A DNA stretch of 64,000 nucleotides from positions 142,974-206,973 of the forward strand of contig NHEF01000014.1 in the NCBI GenBank assembly GCA_002171615.1, read 5' to 3'. Each line of letters begins with the position of its first letter. The first letter of the stretch is position 1. The position numbers and the translations under genes are program-made. This document shows, piece by piece, positions 55,669-64,000 of this stretch. This DNA comes from Gammaproteobacteria bacterium TMED78 (lineage in GTDB: Bacteria; Pseudomonadota; Gammaproteobacteria; Steroidobacterales; Rariloculaceae). The notes below the pieces were generated by a model. The model saw only the letters and a list, made by a program, of their open reading frames with translations. It was not told the origin of the DNA and searched no databases.

Positions 55669-56949
55669 TTGAAGCTAGAAACTCAATGCATACATGCTGG
55701 TTCAGCGCCTGATAGCGCTACTAATTCTAGAGCGATTCCTATCTACAGGACTGCTGCCTTTCAGTTTAATAATACTGAGCATGCAGCTAATCTTTTTGCT
55801 TTAAAAGAGTTAGGTAATATTTATTCAAGATTAATGAATCCAACGCAGGACGCTCTTGAACAAAGAGTGGCAGCACTTGAAGGAGGAGCAGCAGCGCTGG
55901 CTCTAGCCTCTGGCACAGCAGCAATATTTAATTCTATAAATAATATTTGTCAGGCTGGTGATGAAATCGTTTCAGCTGATAATCTCTATGGCGGAACATT
56001 TACTATGTTTAATGATATTCTGCCGAAATTTGGTATAAAGACTAATTTTGTAGATCCAAATGTTCCTGAAAATTTTGCATCTGCAATTACTCCTAATACA
56101 AAGGCTCTATTCTGTGAAACTTTATCAAATCCTGCTTGTGATATTGCCGATATTGAGGCAATTTCTGATATTGCAAAGGCACACGGCATTCCATTAATTG
56201 TTGATGCAACTTTTACAACTCCTGTTCTCCAGCGCTCAATAGATTTTGGTGCTAATATAGTGGTTAATTCATTAACTAAATGGATGGGAGGATCAGGCAC
56301 AGGCATTGGTGGGATAGTGATTGATTCTGGAAAATTTAATTGGAAGGGAGATAAGTTTCCATTGATGAATGAACCAGAATCTAGTTACCATGGGGTTCGT
56401 TGGGCACATGATTTGCCAGATATGCTAGCACCTGTTGCTTATGCTATTAGGATGCGTGTTATTCCTTTGAGAAATCTTGGTGCTTGTATTTCTCCTGATA
56501 ATGCATGGATTTTTGCTCAAGGCTTAGAAACACTTCCTCTTAGAATGCAAAAGCATTGTGAAAATGCTAAAGCAGTTGCGGAATACCTTAAGGATAATAA
56601 GCAAGTTGAATGGGTAAGATTTCCAGGATTACCTGATGATCCATCCCATGCTTTGAATGAAAAATACTTAAGTGGCCTTGGTGGACCAATGGTGGTTTTT
56701 GGAATAAAAGGTGGACTTGAGGCAGGTAAGAGCTTCATTGAGGGAGTTAGTATGTTTAGCCATTTAGCTAATGTAGGAGATGCAAAGAGCTTAGCTATTC
56801 ATCCAGCTACTACTACTCATTCACAACTAACCCCTGATCAACAAGGAGATGCCGGTATTTCTCCCGAGTTAGTAAGATTATCAGTTGGTATTGAGCATAT
56901 TGATGATATTATTGAGGATATAGATAAAGGTCTTGCTGCTGCGAAATAA
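55669..56949 (+). CDS. metY: O-acetylhomoserine sulfhydrylase
   Basis: MetY makes homocysteine from O-acetylhomoserine and sulfide. The 426-residue PLP enzyme begins KLETQCIHAG, has RLMNPTQDALEQRVAALEGGAAALALASGTAAI (about 54-86) and the PLP lysine in SLTKWMGGSGTGIGG (about 200-214). Cys/Met-metabolism family length fits MetY rather than cystathionine gamma-synthase (about 380). The start is TTG with GGAG nine bases upstream. It is followed 44 bases later by metX, giving a complete direct sulfhydrylation route. No SAM riboswitch is visible upstream. Confidence 0.92.
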   Translation: MKLETQCIHAGSAPDSATNSRAIPIYRTAAFQFNNTEHAANLFALKELGNIYSRLMNPTQDALEQRVAALEGGAAALALASGTAAIFNSINNICQAGDEIVSADNLYGGTFTMFNDILPKFGIKTNFVDPNVPENFASAITPNTKALFCETLSNPACDIADIEAISDIAKAHGIPLIVDATFTTPVLQRSIDFGANIVVNSLTKWMGGSGTGIGGIVIDSGKFNWKGDKFPLMNEPESSYHGVRWAHDLPDMLAPVAYAIRMRVIPLRNLGACISPDNAWIFAQGLETLPLRMQKHCENAKAVAEYLKDNKQVEWVRFPGLPDDPSHALNEKYLSGLGGPMVVFGIKGGLEAGKSFIEGVSMFSHLANVGDAKSLAIHPATTTHSQLTPDQQGDAGISPELVRLSVGIEHIDDIIEDIDKGLAAAK

Positions 56950-56993
56950 GTACTGCAAGAGCATCAATGTTTCAATATAGCTGAGGGTTAATT

Positions 56994-58037
56994 ATGACGC
57001 ATAGCGTTACCTCTTTTCCTCAATTTGTTTTGGAGGATGGAACTGTACTATCAGATCCTCCAGTTGCCTATAAAACATGGGGCAAGTTAAATAATAGCGC
57101 AGATAATGCTGTTATTATTTGTCATGCTTTAACTGGTGACTGCAATGCTGATAGCTGGTGGTCTCACTTGGTTGGTCCAGGTAAATCGATAGATACAAAT
57201 AAATTTTTCGTAGTATGTGCAAATACTATTGCATCACCCTATGGAACCGTTTCTCCAATAACAACAAACCCTGAAACAGGCTCTAAATACGGTAAAAATT
57301 TTCCTATTTCTTCGATTAGGGATACTGTAAATTTACACAAAAAGCTTTTAGATAAGTTAGGTGTAAAAGGCGTAGCTTTTTGTATTGGTGGGTCTATGGG
57401 GGGAATGCAGGCTTTAGAGTGGTCTTTCTTCGAGGACTTTGTTAAAGGTTTAATTATTATTGGCACTAGTGGAAGACACTCTGCTTGGTGCATAGCTTGG
57501 AGCGAGACACAAAGGCAAGCAATTTATAAGGATCCAAACTGGAAAGATGGAAGCTATTCTTCTGATTCAGGCCCAGATGCTGGTCTTGCAATAGCGAGGA
57601 TGATAGCTATGATTTCTTATCGTTCATTTGAATCTTTTGGCAAAAGGTTTGGTAGAGAGAAGGCCAAGCAAGGAAGCGATCAATTATTTTCAGTTGAAAC
57701 TTACTTGCATCACCATGGAGATAAATTAGTAGATCGTTTTGATGCCAATTGCTATGTTAGACTAACACAGTCGATGGATAAGCATGATATTTCAAGAGAA
57801 AGAGGAAACTATTTCGATGTATTATCCCAGATCAAACAACCGGCACTTATTGTAGGTATAGATACAGATATTTTATATCCTTTGTCTGAGCAAAAAGAAT
57901 TGGCAGATCATATGCCAAATGCTACGCTGGAAAGACTTTCATATCATCATGGCCATGACTCTTTTTTGATAGAGCTTGAGAATGTTAACGATAAGATAAG
58001 TAAGTGGATTGAAAAAAAATTACCGTATAAGTTTTAA
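56994..58037 (+). CDS. metX: homoserine O-acetyltransferase
   Basis: MetX acylates homoserine for methionine synthesis. The 347-residue protein has the classic elements: HALTGDCNAD (about 42-51), CANTIASPYGTVSP, nucleophile elbow GGSMGGMQALEWS (Ser about 136), the Asp in GIDTDILYP (about 303) and His in HGHDSFLIE (about 330). Its place next to metY supports homoserine as acceptor. Whether acetyl- or succinyl-CoA is the donor cannot be settled by eye. This is the orthodox MetX of the window; 42568-43662 is divergent. Confidence 0.93.
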   Translation: MTHSVTSFPQFVLEDGTVLSDPPVAYKTWGKLNNSADNAVIICHALTGDCNADSWWSHLVGPGKSIDTNKFFVVCANTIASPYGTVSPITTNPETGSKYGKNFPISSIRDTVNLHKKLLDKLGVKGVAFCIGGSMGGMQALEWSFFEDFVKGLIIIGTSGRHSAWCIAWSETQRQAIYKDPNWKDGSYSSDSGPDAGLAIARMIAMISYRSFESFGKRFGREKAKQGSDQLFSVETYLHHHGDKLVDRFDANCYVRLTQSMDKHDISRERGNYFDVLSQIKQPALIVGIDTDILYPLSEQKELADHMPNATLERLSYHHGHDSFLIELENVNDKISKWIEKKLPYKF

Positions 58038-58065
58038 TAAATTAATTTTTTGAGTTATAGTTCAG

Positions 58066-58083
58066 CCTACGAGGTCTAGTAGG
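58066..58083 (+). promoter_or_regulatory. small hairpin over the SLT lipoprotein ribosome binding site
   Basis: CCTAC (58066-58070) and GTAGG (58079-58083) form a 5-bp stem whose 3' arm holds most of the AGGA before the TTG start at 58091. It could slow translation initiation; it has no T-run of a terminator. By eye only. Confidence 0.3.
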
Positions 58084-58090
58084 ATTATTT

Positions 58091-58693
58091 TTGTATAAGA
58101 TTTTTGGAATTTTTTCTATTTTTTTTCTAGCAAGTTGTGCTACAGCGCCCCCTTCTTCTCCGAATAATTTGTGTGGAATCTTTGATGAGTATCCTCGTTG
58201 GTATCGAGCTTCTGTAGCTACTGAAGAGAAATGGGGGTTACTCCCAGAAGTTGGTTTGAGTTTTATTTTTAGGGAATCAAGTTTTCAATCTGATGCTAAG
58301 CCTCCTAGATATTATTTTCTTGGTTTTATTCCTTGGGGTAGGACTTCTAGTGCTTATGGCTATGCACAAATTACAGATCAAGCATGGCAGGATTACACTG
58401 ACGATACAGGCTCTAGTTGGTTTAAGCGAAGAAATGATTTTGAAGATGCGATGGATTTTATTGGTTGGTACAACGATAGAACTAATAGAGTTCTAGGGAT
58501 CAATAAAAATGATGCATATAATCTTTATCTGGTTTATTACGAGGGATTAGGTGGCTATCGCACTGGTAATTGGCGAACTAATGAAGATGTAAAAAGATAT
58601 GCTAGAGAGGTTCAAGAAAGGACTGCTTATTATGGAGAACAACTATCAAGTTGTCGAAGTAGCTTAAAGTCTTATCCTTGGCAGATTTTTTAG
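58091..58693 (+). CDS. lytic-transglycosylase-like lipoprotein (SLT domain)
   Basis: The 200-residue protein has a lipoprotein signal with lipobox FLASC (about residue 16), then an SLT-type lysozyme domain: WGLLPEVGLSFIFRESSFQSDAKPP carries the presumed catalytic Glu (about 60), followed by SSAYGYAQITDQAWQDY and NLYLVYYEGLGGYRTGNW. It probably cleaves peptidoglycan from the outer membrane. The start is TTG with AGGA six bases upstream. It lies 53 bases after metX. Confidence 0.85.
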   Translation: MYKIFGIFSIFFLASCATAPPSSPNNLCGIFDEYPRWYRASVATEEKWGLLPEVGLSFIFRESSFQSDAKPPRYYFLGFIPWGRTSSAYGYAQITDQAWQDYTDDTGSSWFKRRNDFEDAMDFIGWYNDRTNRVLGINKNDAYNLYLVYYEGLGGYRTGNWRTNEDVKRYAREVQERTAYYGEQLSSCRSSLKSYPWQIF

Positions 58694-58723
58694 TTAAGAA
58701 TCTAAAAAAATTAAATTATATAT

Positions 58724-59746
58724 TTAAGAAACACAATTAAAGACTTGAACTTCATTTTCTGGATACCATAACCAATGTTTATTTTCTTCTGAGCCTAATA
58801 CAATAGAGGTTGTAAGGTTTATTGGATCGTTGACATGCATCCTATAATCTAGACGACTTCCATCTTCTACTAAAGTAAAATATTCGATCATTTCAGCTTG
58901 ATCACTTAAAGGAATACCACCCCTATTTAAATAACCCCAATTTACATTTGATGTTTCAACTATAAGTACTCTTCCTTCCCATCTTCCATAAGATTTTCCT
59001 AGTAGGGTTTTCTCTTCATTAGAAGAATCTTTATTCTCAGTCATAATAATTTTACGGATAGTGTTATACTCTTCTAGATGAATAGAAATATTTCCGTCAT
59101 TTAATTGTAAAATTTCCATTGGATAAGGCTGCTCCATAATAGTAGGCATACCTTTTGATCTACAATTAGCAGTTATATCATCAATAATAGGATCAAAATT
59201 ATTAAGTGATTTTCTTGCACTTTGAGTTAAGGGATATTCAGTTAGCCATAGACCGGTACCAGCAGTAATAGCAGTGCTCCATACTCTAAAGATACCTTTT
59301 TCAGGTGCTGAGCTATCACCAGGCCTTTCTAATTGAGATAATCCAATTATGGACTGATTTTGAAAAACTGTAGTAGAAACATTTTCGAGAACAATTTCAG
59401 AGCCATCAGGCAAGAGTATATTTCTGACGTATATTTCATTAGTACCAGCCCTATGAGGATTACCAGCAACACTTATTTCATCACCTATTTTAATAAAATC
59501 GCTTGATATTTTTCTTCTTCTTAGCGTACTTAATGATGTAATTTCTACATCCCAAATTTGAGCTCTACCATCATCGCTAACCGTTTCAATGGCAAAATGA
59601 ACATGTGGGTTTCTCCATGAAACATCAACTACTCTTCCCTCTAATATTAATTGAATGTCCTGATCAAAGATACCTACAACTGCATGGTGAGAGAGTAAGT
59701 TAGGAGAAAAGAGGAGTATAATTATTTTAAAACAAAGTTTTTTCAT
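58724..59746 (-). CDS. DUF6152-family exported protein (second copy)
   Basis: From ATG 59746 the 340-residue protein has a signal peptide ending NLLS, then HHAVVGIFD and the family marker VSWRNPHVHFAIE, with NCRSKGMPTIMEQPYPMEI and HLEEYNTIRK in the second half. It is a paralogue of 24300-25328. A longer start at 59770 would lie within the T-tract of the upstream terminator, so I chose 59746. The gene lies 74 bases after the large TonB-dependent receptor on the same strand, but a terminator separates them. Function unknown. Confidence 0.8.
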   Translation of the reverse strand: MKKLCFKIIILLFSPNLLSHHAVVGIFDQDIQLILEGRVVDVSWRNPHVHFAIETVSDDGRAQIWDVEITSLSTLRRRKISSDFIKIGDEISVAGNPHRAGTNEIYVRNILLPDGSEIVLENVSTTVFQNQSIIGLSQLERPGDSSAPEKGIFRVWSTAITAGTGLWLTEYPLTQSARKSLNNFDPIIDDITANCRSKGMPTIMEQPYPMEILQLNDGNISIHLEEYNTIRKIIMTENKDSSNEEKTLLGKSYGRWEGRVLIVETSNVNWGYLNRGGIPLSDQAEMIEYFTLVEDGSRLDYRMHVNDPINLTTSIVLGSEENKHWLWYPENEVQVFNCVS

Positions 59747-59761
59747 AATAAGATTCTCAAA

Positions 59762-59798
59762 AAAAACCACCTACAGATGATAATAGTAGGTGGTTTTT
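59762..59798 (-). terminator. rho-independent terminator of the large TonB-dependent receptor gene
   Basis: A 13-base perfect inverted repeat (AAAAACCACCTAC at 59762-59774 and its complement at 59786-59798) with an 11-base loop. On the reverse strand the stem is followed by an eight-T run, the standard intrinsic terminator form. It lies 22 bases after the receptor stop and 15 bases before the DUF6152 start. Confidence 0.9.
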
Positions 59799-59820
59799 AT
59801 TTCTATAAAAATTAAAGGAA

Positions 59821-62424
59821 TTAGAAATTCTTCCTCATATTAATTCCCCAAGTTCTTGGCTCTCTTGGGTATGTTCCTAATTTACCATCCTGCAAAGGGG
59901 CATCAAAAACAGTACCATGCCAGAATGTATTAGTAGCATTTCTAACCCATAACATGTAATCAATACCAGATGGCGTTGAAAGCATCGCCCTTAAGTTAAC
60001 TAGGGCAACGTCTTGTTGTAATGCTAGAGGATCATTATTATTATGCATCATCATATCGGAATAATTACTAAACTCTGCCCCTAGAGTAATATTTGTTCCA
60101 TCAGAATAGTTATAATGTTTAGCAACATTCAAAACACTAAAAAGTTTTGATACACCACCAACTCTTCCACCAGATCTATTACAATAACCATCTGTGGCAA
60201 AATCAGTAGCATCTGGTTGAATACCTGAATGGAAAATACTTGCTATTTGACAGTTACCTTTTGCAAAATCTTTAAAACTTGCATCTGTGTAAGCCATAGC
60301 CAAAGATACAGTTAATGAATCACTTGGAAGCCACATCATTTCTATTTCTGCTCCATTTACTTCTACTTTACCCGCACTTTGTAAGTTAAATGCAGTACCA
60401 GTAAAAGTATTTGTTTGTAGACCTTTAACACTCATATCATAGAGAGCAATATTAAGTCTCATATTGGCAAAATCTTTCTTCATACCAACTTCCCAAGTTT
60501 CAGTTTCCTCTGCACCAAAAGATGTATCAAAACCAGTATCTATACGATCGGTATTGGTTCCACCCGCTTTATATCCGGTGCTGAAAGAACCGTAATACAT
60601 AGTTTGATCATTAGGTGTAAAAGTTAAACCAATATCACCTGTAGTTTTATTATCATCAAAATTAGTTTGAATCATGTCTCTTGGGCAAAGCCTAGGTGAG
60701 ACAGAGCAATTAGCCCAGCCTGGCAAAAACAAGACATTTAAAGCAGGAATATATGGCACAGGGTCCATTGCTGCATAAACTGAGTTATAAGTACCAGTTG
60801 CTGGGTTAGTTGCAGCACCTGCCATTCCCCCAGCCGCTTTTATAGCTTGTGCACCTAATATGCCTGCAGCTGCTTTAATTGCATCTATATTTACCATTGA
60901 TTTATGCGGAGTATACATAGTTTCAGAAAATTCACTAATCATGCTTTTGTGTTCAGTCGTATTTCTTATTCCGAAGTTAAAAGTTATCTCATCACTTAAA
61001 TCTAAATCTATTTTTGCAAATATTGCATGATTTCTATGATCTTGATAGGCAAAATCCTGAATTACATTGCCTGGAACCATATGGGCCGCTAGAGAAGTAG
61101 GAAGTGATAGAGAGTAAGCAGCATTCGCAAAACCAAGGACTCCAGGACTTACTCCAGCTATTAGTGCTCCTAATACATCTGGAGAAACGCCTTTAGTATA
61201 AGGACCAATCCCAGTACCTTGTGATAAGTAGTCTTCACTATTAAATGTTTGGTCAGAGAAGTAAGCACCTAAAATATAATTAAATCCATCATCTCTATTA
61301 CTAGCTAATCTAAACTCTTGAGCAAAACTAGATTGTTTAGCGCCATAAGTTCTATTTGCTATATTTGCACTTGTGAAATCAACATCAAAAGTATCATTAG
61401 TAGTGAACTCTCGGTAACCTGATAAGGAGGTAAATGTGTGGTAATCCATTTCGTTTATTACCTCAATTGATATTCCTCTATCAATAGCTATTGACTTAGG
61501 AAGCTGATCAAAACCCATTTCTAGATTTGAAGCAGTACCAGTTTCAAAAACCAATCCTCCTAGTGCTTTTACAATTGCATCAGTTCCAGGTATTGCAGCA
61601 CCACCCGCAGCTGTTCTGTTTTGAGCTTTCAAACTATCTACCAGTCCTACAACAGCGCAACAATTTTCTTCTATGCTAGAATGATCTAGTATAGTTCTAA
61701 CTGATAAAGAGTCAGTAGGAGTATAAAGAAATTGTTGTCTTATGCCAGATCTACCTCTATCAGAAACAAACTCACCTTGTTGGTTAGTAACTTTACCCCA
61801 TCCATCTCTGGCAGTTCCAAAGTAAGTAGTTCTTGATGCAACATTATCTGAAAGACTAGCGTTAAAAGCACCACTTAAAGTTTGTAAATTATAGTCACCA
61901 AAAGATAGCTGCATAAAACCATTTTGTTCGTGAGAAGGAGCAACTGTTCTAAGAAGTACAGCACCTGATGAGCTATTTTTACCAAATAGCGTTCCCTGGG
62001 GGCCTCTTAAAACTTCTACTGCCTCAATATCAACCAATTCATTTATCATAGAGCTTTGTCTTGATCGATAAACGCCATCTACATAAAGACCCACTGATGA
62101 TTCTAGGCCAAAGTTTTGTGCACCGGTACCCACACCTCTAATGGTAAAATTACCAGTGCTAGAGCTTTGGTTACCACTGATGATAAGACTTGGAGCACTA
62201 AGCTGAAGGTCGTAAACATCCTTGATTGCATTTTCATTTAAAAAATCTCCAGTAAAAGCGGATACTGCTAACGGAACATCCTGAAGATTTTGTTCTCTTT
62301 TTTGAGCAGTAACAATAATCTCTTCTAACATTTGAGCCTGAATTGTTGTTGAGGCAAATGAAAACAGAATAGAAATTATGATAAAGCTAAATTTCTTAAA
62401 TAAGAATTCTTTTAAAAATGACAT
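59821..62424 (-). CDS. large TonB-dependent outer-membrane receptor
   Basis: The 867-residue protein has a signal peptide ending TIQAQ (about residue 31), a TonB box LEEIIVTAQKREQNLQDVPLAV, a plug with VDIEAVEVLRGPQGTLFGKNSSSGAVLLRT (about 125-155), and a barrel ending in RKNF. The barrel has two unusual Ala/Gly/Pro-rich insertions: near 400-440 with repeated GVSPDVLG/GVSPGVLG units, and near 515-550 with AIKAAAGILG/AIKAAGGMAG repeats, likely in extracellular loops. Family members of this CirA-like/FecA-unrelated type import diverse compounds. The substrate is unknown. GGGGAGA lies upstream of the ATG. Confidence 0.9.
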   Translation of the reverse strand: MSFLKEFLFKKFSFIIISILFSFASTTIQAQMLEEIIVTAQKREQNLQDVPLAVSAFTGDFLNENAIKDVYDLQLSAPSLIISGNQSSSTGNFTIRGVGTGAQNFGLESSVGLYVDGVYRSRQSSMINELVDIEAVEVLRGPQGTLFGKNSSSGAVLLRTVAPSHEQNGFMQLSFGDYNLQTLSGAFNASLSDNVASRTTYFGTARDGWGKVTNQQGEFVSDRGRSGIRQQFLYTPTDSLSVRTILDHSSIEENCCAVVGLVDSLKAQNRTAAGGAAIPGTDAIVKALGGLVFETGTASNLEMGFDQLPKSIAIDRGISIEVINEMDYHTFTSLSGYREFTTNDTFDVDFTSANIANRTYGAKQSSFAQEFRLASNRDDGFNYILGAYFSDQTFNSEDYLSQGTGIGPYTKGVSPDVLGALIAGVSPGVLGFANAAYSLSLPTSLAAHMVPGNVIQDFAYQDHRNHAIFAKIDLDLSDEITFNFGIRNTTEHKSMISEFSETMYTPHKSMVNIDAIKAAAGILGAQAIKAAGGMAGAATNPATGTYNSVYAAMDPVPYIPALNVLFLPGWANCSVSPRLCPRDMIQTNFDDNKTTGDIGLTFTPNDQTMYYGSFSTGYKAGGTNTDRIDTGFDTSFGAEETETWEVGMKKDFANMRLNIALYDMSVKGLQTNTFTGTAFNLQSAGKVEVNGAEIEMMWLPSDSLTVSLAMAYTDASFKDFAKGNCQIASIFHSGIQPDATDFATDGYCNRSGGRVGGVSKLFSVLNVAKHYNYSDGTNITLGAEFSNYSDMMMHNNNDPLALQQDVALVNLRAMLSTPSGIDYMLWVRNATNTFWHGTVFDAPLQDGKLGTYPREPRTWGINMRKNF

Positions 62425-62557
62425 TAATATCTCCCCTAAGAATCTATATTATATTAATCAATAGTTATTATTAATGATGTATGATTGATGAATATTAAGC
62501 TTTTCTTTATTTTTTAGCGAGATTTTAAAATTTTTTTTTGTTGTTTTAAAGCAAAAA

Positions 62558-62574
62558 TAGATAAATTTTATCTA
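62558..62574 (-). terminator. AT-rich hairpin, possible crcB terminator
   Basis: TAGATAA and TTATCTA (62558-62564, 62568-62574) form a 7-bp stem with a three-base loop. On the reverse strand it is followed by TTTTTG, and it begins 24 bases after the crcB stop. The stem is weak because it is A/T only apart from one pair in each arm. Confidence 0.45.
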
Positions 62575-62597
62575 AAAAATTGAGTCAATATATAGAT

Positions 62598-62984
62598 TTA
62601 TGTGCTTTTTATGAGTGAAGCAAAGAAATAGCCAATAAAAATAGCCACAAGGCAAAAAATAACTGAAAATATGATATTTCCGAACATATTTAGCCATTCC
62701 CCGTTTTTCAAAAGTTGAAAGCTTTCTAAACTAAATGCGGAAAAAGTTGTATACCCGCCACAAAAACCTATCATTAGTAAAGCTCGTAAATCATTCGATA
62801 GAATTTTTTGATCAAGTTGAGCGAAGTAGGCAAGACATCCTATCAAAAAACAGCCCAGTACATTAACTAGAATTGTACCCCAAGGAATCATCGTTAGTAG
62901 TATTTTGTCAAGAAAGCTAGAGCACCAATGACGAGCTATACCTCCTAGCGCACTCCCTATACCTATCAAAAGATAAGAATTCAA
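62598..62984 (-). CDS. crcB: fluoride exporter CrcB/FluC
   Basis: FluC is a dual-topology fluoride channel that works as a dimer. The 128-residue protein has four hydrophobic helices and the family motifs GGIARHWCSS (about 14-23), GTILVNVLGCFLIGCLAYF (about 36-54, with the conserved Asn) and GFCGGYTTFSAFSLES (about 73-88, the Phe-box region). The start is TTG with AGGAG upstream. A single copy suggests a homodimer. No fluoride riboswitch is seen before it. It is divergent from dld. Confidence 0.92.
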   Translation of the reverse strand: MNSYLLIGIGSALGGIARHWCSSFLDKILLTMIPWGTILVNVLGCFLIGCLAYFAQLDQKILSNDLRALLMIGFCGGYTTFSAFSLESFQLLKNGEWLNMFGNIIFSVIFCLVAIFIGYFFASLIKST

Positions 62985-63099
62985 TCTGTCTCCTGAATTT
63001 TAATTAATTTTATTTATTACTTTATTATTAAATCTTATTAATATAGTAACTGCAACTTTAAGTATAATTCTATTTTTATAAATATAGGCTAGATGTTTA

Positions 63100-64000
63100 A
63101 TGATTAAAGAAACTTTATCTAATTATTCCGAATTAGTTTATATCTTAAAAATGATTGTAGGCCAGTCTTTCATTTTGACAAAGATTTCTGAGATAAAGCC
63201 TTATTCGCAAGGTATTAGGTTTGGTTCTGGAGGGGCCTTAGCTGTTATTAAGCCAGGAACTTTATTGGAGATTTGGAAAGTAGTTGAAGCTTGTAATGAA
63301 GCAGGTACTGCAATTATTATGCAAGCAGCAAATACTGGTTTAACCGGCGGATCAACTCCTGATGGAAATAATTATGATCGTCCTGTTGTAATTATTAATA
63401 CTATGCGGATGAGTCAGATTCATTTGATTGATAGTGCTAATCAAGTTGTTGCTTTTCCTGGAAGTACCTTATTTGATTTAGAAGAGAGGCTGGCAAAGTA
63501 TGGTCGTCAAACACATTCTGTAATTGGCTCTTCATGTATAGGAGCTTCTATTATTGGGGGTGTTTGTAATAATTCTGGAGGCGCCCTAGTTCAGCGGGGT
63601 CCGGCATATACTGAGCTTTCGTTATTTGCTCACATTGATGAAGCCCGAAAATTATCATTGGTTAATAATCTAGGTATTAACCTAGGAGATACTACAGAAG
63701 AAATACTAACTAACCTTGAGCAAAAAAATTATACTGAAGAGGACATAAAGCCCTCAAAAAAAATTGCTTCGGATAATGAATATCAACAGATTGTTAGAGA
63801 TATCAATTCTAGTAGGCCAGCAAGGTACAATAATGATCCTCGACTATTACATGAAGCATCAGGCTGTGCTGGAAAGTTAGTTGTTTTTGCTGTTCGCCTA
63901 GATACTTTTCCTAAAGCAATAAATGAGAGGGTTTTTTATATTGGCACAAATACTCCAAAAGTAATGACCAAAATTCGACATGATATATTATCGACTTTTA
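63100..64000 (+). CDS. dld: quinone-dependent D-lactate dehydrogenase, N-terminal part (cut by window edge)
   Basis: Dld oxidises D-lactate to pyruvate and reduces quinone at the inner membrane. The ATG at 63100 opens a frame that stays open to the window end (300 codons). The FAD-binding domain is clear: GQSFILTKISEIKPYSQGIRFGSGGALAVIKPG, MQAANTGLTGGSTPDGNNYDR, HSVIGSSCIGASIIGGVCNNSGGALVQRGPAYTELSLFA, ASGCAGKLVVFAVRLDTFP and FYIGTNTPKVMTKIRHDIL, all close to the enteric Dld pattern. The C-terminal part is outside the window. Confidence 0.95.
   Translation, partial: MIKETLSNYSELVYILKMIVGQSFILTKISEIKPYSQGIRFGSGGALAVIKPGTLLEIWKVVEACNEAGTAIIMQAANTGLTGGSTPDGNNYDRPVVIINTMRMSQIHLIDSANQVVAFPGSTLFDLEERLAKYGRQTHSVIGSSCIGASIIGGVCNNSGGALVQRGPAYTELSLFAHIDEARKLSLVNNLGINLGDTTEEILTNLEQKNYTEEDIKPSKKIASDNEYQQIVRDINSSRPARYNNDPRLLHEASGCAGKLVVFAVRLDTFPKAINERVFYIGTNTPKVMTKIRHDILSTF

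Noticed and set aside
62985-63099. Fluoride riboswitch upstream of crcB
   Set aside because: I looked for the conserved GGNGATGG and later elements on the reverse strand and they are absent.

Overview
The window is an AT-rich (roughly one-third GC by eye), gene-dense bacterial chromosome segment. Gene content and order point to a gammaproteobacterium with a small, streamlined genome, most like uncultivated marine groups. The clearest synteny is rodZ-hisS-yfgM-bamB-der, xseA/guaB-guaA, tadA/mltF, and queA-tgt-yajC-secD-secF with suhB/trmJ. Two TonB-dependent receptors, two TRAP solute-binding proteins and DUF6152-family exported proteins fit a marine heterotroph. I cannot fix the genus from the sequence. 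No transposase, phage gene, CRISPR array or rRNA is visible, and no gene-free stretch exceeds 300 bases.

Layout. 1-131: start of folE, cut by the window edge. 192-11842: molybdenum-cofactor genes (xdhC-like, moeA, moaA-C-D-E, mocA-like, moaB), interrupted by a bactofilin/TPR/TonB-C group, a TRAP binding protein, glnS and an MFS transporter. 11879-15603: a TPP riboswitch controlling a TonB-dependent receptor, a PnuC-type transporter and a small kinase, read as a thiamine uptake and salvage operon. 15628-22443: dehydrogenase, tesB, then a reverse-strand run (gamma carbonic anhydrase, gpmA, zapE, acetoacetyl-CoA ligase, plsC). 22546-26579: tandem repeat, xerD, dsbC, DUF6152 protein, exported FAH-family protein, tRNA-Leu(CAA). 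26625-31974: tRNA queuosine genes and the Sec accessory genes. 31986-37005: suhB, trmJ, iscS, a degenerate IscU-like protein, iscA, ndk, rlmN. 37022-42477: rodZ to der. 42568-54269: metX-like acyltransferase, xseA, guaB-guaA, a frameshifted AIG2-like gene, SOUL, arsC-like, an unknown conserved protein, an esterase lipoprotein, an NHL protein, ogt-like, tadA, mltF. 54439-58693: TRAP binding protein, metY-metX, SLT lipoprotein. 58724-64000: DUF6152 paralogue, a large TonB-dependent receptor, crcB, and the first 300 codons of dld.

Most notable observations: (1) guaA has no ATG, GTG, TTG or CTG start and lies in the same frame as guaB, directly after its stop codon; an ATT start with a well-placed Shine-Dalgarno sequence is the best reading. 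Two other genes (3551 ATA; mltF CTG) look similar, each with a six-base spacer. (2) The TPP riboswitch has a readable translational switch: an 8-bp helix hiding the ribosome binding site and a competing 6-bp helix back to the aptamer's 5' end. (3) An IscU-like protein beside iscS keeps only one of the three cluster-binding cysteines. (4) A second, divergent MetX-family enzyme resembles serine O-succinyltransferases and sits behind two adjacent palindromes. (5) DUF6152 genes occur twice, once with an exported FAH-family protein and once next to a TonB-dependent receptor. I saw no clearly new defence or mobile system.
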